The translations under genes were made by a program, and so were the position numbers. A DNA stretch of 12,034 bases, taken from assembly GCA_045597845.1 (NCBI GenBank), contig JAZLKZ010000056.1, positions 1-12,034 of the forward strand, read 5' to 3'. Positions 1 through 6,499 of this stretch are shown here, in pieces (the stretch's first letter is position 1; the number at the start of each line of letters is the position of its first letter). Origin of the DNA: Colimorpha sp045597845. Its GTDB lineage: Bacteria; Bacteroidota; Bacteroidia; Bacteroidales; P3. Under the pieces are notes generated by a model, which was given only the letters and a program-made list of their open reading frames with translations, ran no database searches and was not told where the DNA came from.

Positions 1-411
1 TGACTTGAGGAATGAACGTGGCGCCGAAAAGGAAGCATGCCCCAACAGGTTCCACGAGTTTCCATCCCATTTAAATATAGGGGTATTGCTGCAAATGGAG
101 GCGTATAACTCATTGTCTTCGGAAAGATAGACCCAATCAATACTTGTGTCTTCAAATCCAATGCACTGCCATGTCTGGCAGCTGTCCACGCTGCGATAAA
201 CGCCACGCTGCGATGCCACATATACAGTGTCAATGCTACGTCCGACAGGGTGATGAAACCACTCGTGGTTGGTGTTGACTTCAACCCAGAAATCGTCCGC
301 ACCCTGATTCATCTGTGCTTTGCTTTCCGCTTTCAAAAACTGCGCAAAGCCCTTGGCTCCTAAAAGTAGGACCAAGGTTATTGCAAATGAAATTCTTAAA
401 TTTGTCTTCAT
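1..411 (-). CDS. Partial secreted protein with Asp-box-like repeat (N-terminal 137 residues)
   Basis: The gene starts at an ATG at 411 and stays open for 137 codons to the left edge, so its 3' end is missing. The N-terminus is a clear Sec signal peptide: basic start MKTNLR, hydrophobic core, and a likely cut after GFA before Q. The mature part contains YVASQRGVYRSVDSCQTW, in which SVDSCQTW resembles the Asp-box (S-x-D-x-G-x-T-W) of BNR/sialidase-type beta-propellers, with Cys replacing Gly. A second blade-like stretch, LYASICSNTPIFKWDG, follows. It begins 4 nt after the stop of the upstream T9SS cargo gene, so it is almost certainly co-transcribed with it. By analogy with its neighbours it may end in a T9SS sorting domain, but that part is not visible. 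The exact function is unknown, and a sialidase activity should not be assumed from one degenerate Asp-box. Confidence 0.85.
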   Translation of the reverse strand, partial: MKTNLRISFAITLVLLLGAKGFAQFLKAESKAQMNQGADDFWVEVNTNHEWFHHPVGRSIDTVYVASQRGVYRSVDSCQTWQCIGFEDTSIDWVYLSEDNELYASICSNTPIFKWDGNSWNLLGHASFSAPRSFLKS

Positions 412-415
412 AATA

Positions 416-1939
416 TCATTCTTTTATCCATTTTCCTGATTCAACAAGGGTCGTTGAGCCTGCGGTCGCTGAGCCCGGTCGAAGCGTCGAAACGCCCGAA
501 TACACCTTCCAAACATAAACTCCCTTAGCCCATCCTCCAGCATCAATTCCCGTCACATTCTCCGTAATGGCTTGGCTGTGGACAAGTCTGCCGTTGGCGT
601 CGTAAACCTCCACGCGGGCATCCGGCAAGGCCGTGCGGATGTTCAGCACATCGTGGCCAGGGTTCGGGTAGGCCACCGCTACCGCAAATCCAGCATCATG
701 CGCCTCCTCAATACCAACAATAGTTTCATCCGAAAGCTTGTAGATGGCATGTTGCTGCTCGAATGTATGGCGGTCATTTCCACCTGTCGACACCAAACAA
801 CCGCCCGAAGGCAAGGCATAAATGCTGTATGGTGTCAGCATTCGCGCTTCATTGTGATAGTAAATCTCCCCTTTGAGGTTCAAGTTTCCGTCAAGCAAGG
901 CCACATAGAAATTTTCCACGCTTTCAGGATCGCTGCCGCCGTATGCATCCATCATGTTCATTAGGCCGCACATATAAATATCGTCGCCGCGAAAGGCAAT
1001 GGCCTCACACAGGGCCTTTTGGTCATGTTCATCAACAGTATAAGGTCCCATAACGTACTTTGTCTGAGTGAAATCTGGAGTAAACTGGCTCATATATACG
1101 TCTTGTCCTATCTTTGGGTTACCGTTGAAAGCCGGAAAACTGACATTGGATATAAGATAAACCATGTCCGTTTCAGGATGGACGGCAAAAAACTCATAAG
1201 TAGGCCTATAGATGCCCACCGAATAGATGCAGTGCCTGATGTCAACCACATTAAGGCTATCGTCAAAAATGACGCATTCCGAATTAACATCCTTGGCAGT
1301 GAGGTCTTCCATCACAAGGCGGCATCCCGTGTTTCCCTTCTTTGGCGGCAACAAGCTGGTATAAACACGGTTGGTGACATCCGTCCATTGGTGGGTCAAC
1401 TCACCCGACGCGTTGTAGCGCGCTATCACATGCACATTCATGTTGTTATCAAGATAAGAACTAGAAACAAACACGCTTCCGTCGTCATTGGGCAGCCATT
1501 CAAAATCCCACCACTGGTCGTGAGGGATTTCTTCTGGAATGGGAAACGGGTCAGGGAACTCAAAAGTGGTGAGTTCGAAATCATTCAAGATGGTGACCTT
1601 ACACAAAATAGGCCTGTCGGGGCCTTTCACATAGTAGAAGCAAGGTTTGCCATCGTTGTCTTTGAAGAACTTGCTTTCCGTGAGGAATGAGCAAGTGTTG
1701 GTGGTAAGGTGCCATCTATCCATTTCCAAATCGTGACCGTCTTCATCCATCCTGATGATGTAGCGGCCATCACCCAACACATTCGCATTAAGCAGCATTT
1801 CTCCCTCGCTCCATTGACAGAAATGGTAAGCGATGATGATGGGCGACTCAAAGATTTCCACCGGCTCGACTTGCTGTGCAAGCAAGCCAGTGGAAACCAT
1901 AATGATTGTTGCGACTACAAAAGTCCTTACTGATTTCAT
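416..1939 (-). CDS. T9SS-secreted propeller-like surface protein with C-terminal sorting domain (cassette 2)
   Basis: A 507-residue exported protein. Residues 1-21 form a signal peptide (MKSVRTFVVATIIMVSTGLL then AQ). The middle is rich in beta strands with repeated blade-like segments and a PAFNGNP motif at 269-275, and is probably a beta-propeller-like domain. From about 422 comes a type A T9SS sorting domain (AYPNPGHDVLNIRT, VEVYDANGRLV, GVYVWKV, ending GKWIKE). In the known pathway this tail directs passage through the T9SS across the outer membrane and is then removed or replaced by an anchor. The protein is a paralogue of the cargo gene ending at 3165, sharing PAFNGNP, GGCLV and the whole tail. 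Its tail is 13 residues longer because residues about 483-497 are encoded by an interspersed repeat. It begins 20 nt after the lipoprotein stop and ends 4 nt before the next gene. No catalytic motif was recognised. Confidence 0.88.
   Translation of the reverse strand: MKSVRTFVVATIIMVSTGLLAQQVEPVEIFESPIIIAYHFCQWSEGEMLLNANVLGDGRYIIRMDEDGHDLEMDRWHLTTNTCSFLTESKFFKDNDGKPCFYYVKGPDRPILCKVTILNDFELTTFEFPDPFPIPEEIPHDQWWDFEWLPNDDGSVFVSSSYLDNNMNVHVIARYNASGELTHQWTDVTNRVYTSLLPPKKGNTGCRLVMEDLTAKDVNSECVIFDDSLNVVDIRHCIYSVGIYRPTYEFFAVHPETDMVYLISNVSFPAFNGNPKIGQDVYMSQFTPDFTQTKYVMGPYTVDEHDQKALCEAIAFRGDDIYMCGLMNMMDAYGGSDPESVENFYVALLDGNLNLKGEIYYHNEARMLTPYSIYALPSGGCLVSTGGNDRHTFEQQHAIYKLSDETIVGIEEAHDAGFAVAVAYPNPGHDVLNIRTALPDARVEVYDANGRLVHSQAITENVTGIDAGGWAKGVYVWKVYSGVSTLRPGSATAGSTTLVESGKWIKE
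449..498. repeat. Interspersed GGTYGYTGAGCC repeat inserted in frame in a T9SS sorting domain
   Basis: Two 14-bp units, GGTCGTTGAGCCTG (449-462) and GGTCGCTGAGCCCG (464-477), are followed by GTCGAAGCGTCGAAACG. The same unit type and the same TCGAAGC ending occur in the intergenic cluster at 8940-9004. Here the element lies inside the C-terminal sorting-domain coding sequence and adds 13 net residues relative to the paralogue ending at 3165. Confidence 0.8.
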
Positions 1940-1959
1940 TTCTACTAGAATTTTTCAGC

Positions 1960-3045
1960 TCATTCTTCGTTTTCCTCGTCAATCGGAACAGGATAACCTG
2001 GAATTTCCCTAATAACTCTCGTAGCATTAAAGATATCTACATCATACCAAATACGGAACAATTGCTCAGGAGTCACCTCACAATCAATACCTTTAGCTAT
2101 TTGAGGATTAACCGTCAAATAATAGTAGTATTCAACGCCGTATGGATTTGAAGGCCACCCGATAATATGACTATTATCCATGATGAAATTATAATATTTG
2201 TTCAATTCTTCATAACAGATGCAATAATTCATCACTTCATCCAAGGTAAAGCAACCATTGTCATACAATAAAGAATCACTATGCTGTTGACCATATAAGG
2301 TTTTTTCATAGTGAATATTTACAAGATAAGTAGAACAATTGGGACAAGGCATTACGATTTGCAAATGAGCATTATCCCAAGCTGACACAGCATTCTCTAA
2401 CTCCAGCGCAGCATCGGTAGGAGTTGAAATAATAGTGCCATCACAATGTCCACGGCGATATGCCCAAATATAACATTCCCCCTCTTCAAATGGATATCCA
2501 TAATAGGGATAAGCATTCTCAATATCCCTTCCTGTATTAATCACAATACTCAAATCCGAATCGCCATCTTTAGTTCCATTCCCAAGGCTCATCATAACGA
2601 ACTTAAGGGTTTTATTCTCCATATCAATGGCCTTGTAGGTCTCTCGTACAGCGGCAACAATTTCGCCGTATGTGGCAAGAAGGTCATTATAGGCTATGTT
2701 GCCTTCGGCATCCGTTTTAGGCATAGGCATGGTAATGGTATCATGCCTCATGTCTGAAAGACAGCTTTGGGTAAAACCATGACAATAATTAAACACAGTT
2801 TCCCATTGATTGCGAGCATCTTCTATTTTCATTGGATCGCCATTCACCTTTGCGCCTTGTTTCATCGCCTCAAAGTCAGCAAGAAAGTCTGTAATCCCTT
2901 GTTCGCTTAGAGATGCATTTTGTTCCGTCTGAGCAGCACCATCCTTCTTTTGTGCGCTCTCTTCTTTCTTGCAGCCAACCATTATGGCCGCAACTGATGC
3001 AGCAACTACGATTGCCGCAACCAAAGTCTTCGTAAATCTTTTCAT
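1960..3045 (-). CDS. Surface-exported lipoprotein paralogue, family unknown (cassette 2)
   Basis: A 361-residue lipoprotein. It has the basic start MKRFTK, a hydrophobic stretch and the lipobox IMVGC with acylated Cys25. The residues after the Cys (K-K-E-E-S) match the X-K-(D/E)2-X lipoprotein export signal described in Bacteroidota, so display on the outside of the outer membrane is likely. A charged, low-complexity linker runs to about residue 48. The folded domain shares many motifs with the lipoprotein gene at 4678-5700: FNYCxGFTQSxLxDMRxD (about 86-102), AIDMExKxLK (about 139-148), PFExxECYxW, PCPNC (233-237), CYEELNxxY, NPYG (300-303) and a C-terminal YPVPIDEE. I do not recognise the family and see no enzymatic signature. 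The start is supported by a purine-rich site, AAAGGAG, 8 nt upstream. The gene is followed after 20 nt by its partner T9SS cargo gene. Confidence 0.88.
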   Translation of the reverse strand: MKRFTKTLVAAIVVAASVAAIMVGCKKEESAQKKDGAAQTEQNASLSEQGITDFLADFEAMKQGAKVNGDPMKIEDARNQWETVFNYCHGFTQSCLSDMRHDTITMPMPKTDAEGNIAYNDLLATYGEIVAAVRETYKAIDMENKTLKFVMMSLGNGTKDGDSDLSIVINTGRDIENAYPYYGYPFEEGECYIWAYRRGHCDGTIISTPTDAALELENAVSAWDNAHLQIVMPCPNCSTYLVNIHYEKTLYGQQHSDSLLYDNGCFTLDEVMNYCICYEELNKYYNFIMDNSHIIGWPSNPYGVEYYYYLTVNPQIAKGIDCEVTPEQLFRIWYDVDIFNATRVIREIPGYPVPIDEENEE

Positions 3046-3053
3046 TTTAGATT

Positions 3054-3060
3054 CTCCTTT
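3054..3060 (-). promoter_or_regulatory. Shine-Dalgarno-like site of the cassette 2 lipoprotein
   Basis: AAAGGAG on the minus strand, 8 nt before the ATG at 3045. It is unusually strong for this group and supports that start. The 119-nt gap containing it (3046-3164) shows no TAnnTTTG box and no convincing hairpin, so read-through from the upstream cassette is the simplest reading. Confidence 0.5.
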
Positions 3061-3164
3061 TACTTTTAGTTTGTTTGTAAATCAGTTAATTTGTTATCTT
3101 ATGTTTAATTCAAGGATTGTTTTGGTCATATTTACCTTTTCCCATCTGAAACGAAAGCAGGGGA

Positions 3165-4661
3165 TTACTCCTTAATCCACTTTCCCGTTTCTGCTAATTT
3201 GTCATTGCAAATCACCTTCCAAACATAAACTCCTTCACTCCACTCCCCAGCATCAATGCTTGTCACATTTTCCGTAATGTCTTGGCTGTGGACGATTCTG
3301 CCGTTAGCGTCGTAAACTTCCACACGGGCATCTGGCAAGGCCGTGCGGATGTTGAGCACATCGTGGCCTGGGTTAGGGTAGGCGATGGCCACCTTCAGGC
3401 CGTTGGTGTGGGCTTCCTCGACGCCCAAGAAGGCTTCGGCGGGGAATTTCAAAATGGCAAACTCATACTTGTTATCATTGCCCGAATTCCTTTCGCGAAG
3501 ATTCGCCACCACCAAACAACCGCCATCTTGACACGCATACACACCGTATGTGTCCATTGCATATAGCTCATCAATATAGTACACTTCGTTGAGAATGTTC
3601 AAGTTCAGCGTGCTTCTCCCAATATAAAGTCCCCAGCAAGGATATTGCAACCCAAGCCCAGTACTAACATCAAGCGTGCCAACGGACAAAATGGTCTCTT
3701 CATCGGGGAAGCACAAAGCCTGTGACATGGCCGGCCAATCCACTAGGTCCTTGTCGCCGTTGCTGTCAGCAACCTTATAGGCGATCTGATGCATTCCTGC
3801 GTCCATCTTGTAGATTGTCAGGTCGCCATTATGTCTAGGATTCCCATTGAAGGCCGGCCATACGACCATAGCCAAACCATAGATGTTACCATCAGGACCA
3901 TTAAAGCACCCAAGCATATCCGGAGCATATTGCATGGTCACTACTTCGGGCTCGGAAATGATATTCAAGTCGTTATCCAATGCAGTCAACAAATATTGCC
4001 TGTTTCCAGTGTACATTACGCCAATGTAATAATAGCCTAATGCATCGGGTTGCAGAATCATGGAGTGCAGGGTGTTTGGAGAGCCGTGTTCACTCGATAA
4101 AGGGCACTCGGCCAAAATGTCACCTGAAGAAGATAATTTGATGATGTCATATTCTATGTGGCTGTAACTATTGTTGTCATAATCAGTCAAACCGAATGCA
4201 AACGTCCCATCATCATTCCGATAAAGGTCATACACTTTATAGCTATGTCCTGATTCCTGTTCAATAACTTTAACCAATATCGGACCGTCTATCTCATTCA
4301 GATTTTCATCGAAACGCGACATGTATATTTCCGTCATCTCACTCTTTGCCAGATAGACAGCGACCACATTATCCCCATCTTGGATTATGCGTACAGAACT
4401 AACCCACGCATCCTCCTTTGGCAAAAATTCCCGTTCGGTGACGATTCCATCGCTGCCGACCTTATACAGCTTGCCATAGCCAAGGCCACCGCTCATCGAA
4501 TTATAATGGTCATAACCGACAAACACATGACCATCTTTTACTGCCGTTCCATCAATGATGGCATCCTCGGTTTGATAGAGAATTTCCGGAACAACGTTTT
4601 CCTGAGCAAAGGCTCTTGTGGTCAGAGTCAAAACAAACATGAATAGAAGCAACTTCATCAT
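3165..4661 (-). CDS. T9SS-secreted propeller-like surface protein with C-terminal sorting domain (cassette 1)
   Basis: An exported protein of 498 residues from the chosen start, MMKLLLFMFVLTLTTRAFAQ, which reads as a complete signal peptide with a cut after AFA. A start ten codons earlier (4691) would overlap the preceding lipoprotein gene by 14 nt and is possible. The middle region is rich in beta strands, with repeated segments typical of a propeller (YDHYNSMSGGLGYGKLYKV, FAFGLTDYDNNSYSHIEYD) and a PAFNGNP motif shared with the paralogue at 416-1939. The last 75 or so residues (AYPNPGHDVLNIRT to GKWIKE) are a type A T9SS sorting domain without the repeat insertion seen in the paralogue, so this is the reference form of the tail. 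Translational coupling to the upstream lipoprotein gene is likely. Substrate and partner are unknown. Confidence 0.88.
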   Translation of the reverse strand: MMKLLLFMFVLTLTTRAFAQENVVPEILYQTEDAIIDGTAVKDGHVFVGYDHYNSMSGGLGYGKLYKVGSDGIVTEREFLPKEDAWVSSVRIIQDGDNVVAVYLAKSEMTEIYMSRFDENLNEIDGPILVKVIEQESGHSYKVYDLYRNDDGTFAFGLTDYDNNSYSHIEYDIIKLSSSGDILAECPLSSEHGSPNTLHSMILQPDALGYYYIGVMYTGNRQYLLTALDNDLNIISEPEVVTMQYAPDMLGCFNGPDGNIYGLAMVVWPAFNGNPRHNGDLTIYKMDAGMHQIAYKVADSNGDKDLVDWPAMSQALCFPDEETILSVGTLDVSTGLGLQYPCWGLYIGRSTLNLNILNEVYYIDELYAMDTYGVYACQDGGCLVVANLRERNSGNDNKYEFAILKFPAEAFLGVEEAHTNGLKVAIAYPNPGHDVLNIRTALPDARVEVYDANGRIVHSQDITENVTSIDAGEWSEGVYVWKVICNDKLAETGKWIKE

Positions 4662-4677
4662 GGTACATCGCTTAATA

Positions 4678-5700
4678 TCAATATTCCTCATTTATTGGGA
4701 TTGGGTACTCTCCGTAGTGTCTCCATAATCTGGTTGCAAAGTACACATCTGTTCCAAACCGATATGGATAGGCATCTCCTTCATTAATTCTCATCGGATA
4801 TACAATGGTCTCGTAATACCAGTCACAACCATAAGGATTTACTTCCATTCCATTGTAATGAGTATTCAACATAATGTCACCATACAATTGATTTAGTTCT
4901 TGATAACAGATGTATCTTGCAATTGTATCATGGAAGCACCAGTTGTGCTCAGGGAACATAAAACTGTATTGAAGATGTATACTATCAATATAGGTATAGC
5001 AATCTGGGCAAGGAGTATAATATCGCCAATGAGCCACATCCCAGTCTATGGTTTTTTGCTGAATAACACCAGCCGCCGCATCCCACCAATAGCATTCATC
5101 ATCCTCAAATGGTTGACCATACCAAGGCATTGAAACAAGACCATTACTTTCATTTCCTTCATTGTCGCTGTTCCGTCCCGTCGTAATGACAATTTTCGCA
5201 TCACCATCCTTCGAAGACTCTTCGTCAAGGCAAACCATTATATACTTCAAAACCTTGTCTTCCATGTCTATAGCGTTATATATGCAGCGCACATCAGCAA
5301 CAACGACTTCGAAAGTATTCAATATATCAGAATATTTTATCCTTCCATTGGCACCTGTCTCAGGCATGTGAAAGCGTATGACATCGCGACGCATGTCGCA
5401 AAGATGGCTCTGTGTGAAGCCATAACAATAGTTAAATGCCGTTTCCATCATGTGCCTAGCATCTTCCAGGCTCATGTCCTCACCTTCGGCCTTTTCGCCT
5501 TTCTTCATGCCTTGGTAGTCATTGATGAAGGAAATGATTTTTTCCTCCGATTCCGATGGCTGTTGGGTTTCGTCATACCCTGAAACCGATTTTTCCTGTT
5601 TCCCGCTCGTCTGTTCTTCTTTCTTGCAGCCGACGAGAACTGCTGCCGTTGCTGCAACCACTATCGCTGCTGCAACAAAATACTTACTGAATTTTTTCAT
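4678..5700 (-). CDS. Surface-exported lipoprotein paralogue, family unknown (cassette 1)
   Basis: A 340-residue lipoprotein with start MKKFSKYF, lipobox VLVGC and acylated Cys25, followed by K-K-E-E-Q. That fits the Bacteroidota surface export signal X-K-(D/E)2-X. An acidic, Ser/Gln-rich linker leads to a domain clearly homologous to the protein at 1960-3045: FNYCYGFTQSHLCDMRRD (about 89-106), AIDMEDKVLK (143-152), TTGR, PFEDDECYWW, PCPDC (230-234), YICYQELNQLY, NPYGCDWYY and a C-terminal YPIPINEE. The conserved CPxC pair and other shared Cys residues suggest disulfides or a metal site outside the cytoplasm. The family is not recognised. It lies 38 nt after the DUF3244-like gene and abuts or overlaps its partner T9SS cargo gene, which points to one transcript. 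Confidence 0.88.
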   Translation of the reverse strand: MKKFSKYFVAAAIVVAATAAVLVGCKKEEQTSGKQEKSVSGYDETQQPSESEEKIISFINDYQGMKKGEKAEGEDMSLEDARHMMETAFNYCYGFTQSHLCDMRRDVIRFHMPETGANGRIKYSDILNTFEVVVADVRCIYNAIDMEDKVLKYIMVCLDEESSKDGDAKIVITTGRNSDNEGNESNGLVSMPWYGQPFEDDECYWWDAAAGVIQQKTIDWDVAHWRYYTPCPDCYTYIDSIHLQYSFMFPEHNWCFHDTIARYICYQELNQLYGDIMLNTHYNGMEVNPYGCDWYYETIVYPMRINEGDAYPYRFGTDVYFATRLWRHYGEYPIPINEEY

Positions 5701-5738
5701 TGTAAATGAATTAAATGAAGTTAATATAAATATGATTG

Positions 5739-6125
5739 TTAATCCGTCACAGTAAATTCACCATAGTACTCATCTCCGTTGGGGAGCGTAAAGGTGACAA
5801 TGTAATCCCCTACATTAGGAATGTAGAACTGCAAACCATTTGGAGTAAGCACCGAAAGGCATTGCACCGAAGCACCTGAAGCAGTGGTAATCTCAACCGA
5901 GACTTGTCCAAGATTCTCATTAAACGATACAGTAAGCAAATGACCGTTAATCGTTGGGATAATGGAGTTACCTCTACTGGGTCTCGTATAAACTCCTAAC
6001 TCTTTAATTTCAATAGGTATTCCTTCCCTTTTCCTGTTTTCCATTCCGGCTGCGCCGCTAGCGTAGCACAATGCTCCTGAAAGAATCAAGCAGAGCATCA
6101 GAATCATTTCTTTTAATTTGTGCAT
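5739..6125 (-). CDS. Small exported DUF3244-like protein, first gene of the surface operon
   Basis: 128 residues from the ATG at 6125. The N-terminus (MHKLKEMILMLCLILSGALC) is a signal peptide with a likely cut near CYA. The mature part, with ExKRxGIPIEIKE-like beginning, INGHLLTVSFNENLGQVSVEI, GLQFYIPNVGDYIVTFTLPNG and a final YYGEFTVTD, has the all-beta pattern of DUF3244 proteins, which are small exported Bacteroidota proteins of unknown role. A longer reading frame starts at 6203, but that start would lie inside the predicted promoter and adds a Lys-rich leader before the signal peptide, so the later Met is preferred. It is the promoter-proximal gene of the minus-strand operon and is separated from the TPR regulator gene by a 374-nt control region. 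The family assignment is from memory of the pattern and is moderately sure. Confidence 0.75.
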   Translation of the reverse strand: MHKLKEMILMLCLILSGALCYASGAAGMENRKREGIPIEIKELGVYTRPSRGNSIIPTINGHLLTVSFNENLGQVSVEITTASGASVQCLSVLTPNGLQFYIPNVGDYIVTFTLPNGDEYYGEFTVTD

Positions 6126-6171
6126 GATTTTGTGTTTTAATTGTTTGAATTTTACGTTTAAACTTTTGCGG

Positions 6172-6204
6172 TAAAAGTAGAACATCGCAAAAACATAAAG
6201 CAAA
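6172..6204 (-). promoter_or_regulatory. Bacteroidota-type promoter of the secreted-protein operon
   Basis: On the minus strand a TTTG (-33 type) at 6204-6201 is followed by 21 nt and then TACTTTTA at 6179-6172. The latter matches TAnnTTTG in all but the last base. The spacing fits the known 19-21 nt of Bacteroidota promoters. Transcription would begin near 6165, giving a leader of about 40 nt before the ATG at 6125. It is the only such pair I see upstream of the six-gene run. Confidence 0.5.
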
Positions 6205-6237
6205 AAACACTGCTGGAAAAATGTTGGAATTTTTTAG

Positions 6238-6259
6238 TATCAGGGGGGGTATTCTGATA
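6238..6259. promoter_or_regulatory. Candidate operator: TATCAG-N10-CTGATA dyad with G7 core
   Basis: Perfect 6-bp inverted arms (TATCAG at 6238-6243, CTGATA at 6254-6259) enclose GGGGGGTATT. The site ends 34 nt upstream of the -33 element of the operon promoter, a position typical of an activator site. The size of the dyad would suit a dimeric HTH protein such as the adjacent regulator. No second copy was seen in the window, so this is an inference. Confidence 0.35.
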
Positions 6260-6436
6260 ATCAACAAGTTACACTACAAACCAACAGCTAAAACACCATG
6301 TTTTTCCAAAATTTTCCCAACATTCCATCTCTGCAAAAGACTATAAAGAAACCTATTCTCTCTAAAATCATGGTCAAACTTGTAACCAACGCAGAACTTT
6401 TCAACAACCTTAGGGAAAAGCAGTATAAAAATTTGC

Positions 6437-6478
6437 AAAAAAAATCGTAAAAACGTATAACGTCAGGACGTTAGAACG
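6437..6478 (-). terminator. Putative intrinsic terminator of the TPR regulator gene
   Basis: On the minus strand, just past the regulator stop, TAACGT-CCTG-ACGTTA forms a perfect 6-bp stem with a tetraloop (within 6458-6473). It can be extended by CGT/ACG across small bulges. T5 (6453-6449) follows at once and T8 (6444-6437) a little later. The stem is short, so strength is uncertain; it could also be an operator palindrome. Confidence 0.5.
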
Positions 6479-6499
6479 CAAAACACAACAAACCACCTA

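Larger units (their letters stand above)
6205..6499. other. Gene-free control region between TPR regulator and surface operon
   Basis: About 295 nt of AT-rich DNA with no credible reading frame. It holds a dyad with a run of seven G at 6238-6259 and the putative terminator of the regulator gene at 6437-6478. It also contains an inverted pair AATGTTGG / CCAACATT (near 6219 and 6316). Between about 6330 and 6430 I see no further structure. Confidence 0.6.

Noticed and set aside
1..411. Sialidase assignment for the left-edge gene
   Set aside because: Only one degenerate Asp-box is visible and no catalytic residues can be seen; Asp-boxes occur in many non-sialidase propellers.
1019..1690. 223-codon plus-strand open frame opposite the T9SS cargo gene
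   Set aside because: It is antisense to a gene with a signal peptide and a recognisable sorting domain, and its translation has no recognisable family features.
416..1939. Possible frameshift or pseudogene because of the extra tail residues
   Set aside because: The frame stays open and the conserved terminal GKWIKE is intact after the insertion, so the gene appears functional.
6058..6267. Minus-strand 69-codon frame overlapping the start of the DUF3244-like gene
   Set aside because: It crosses the predicted promoter and has no signal peptide or domain; the exported protein in the other frame explains the region.
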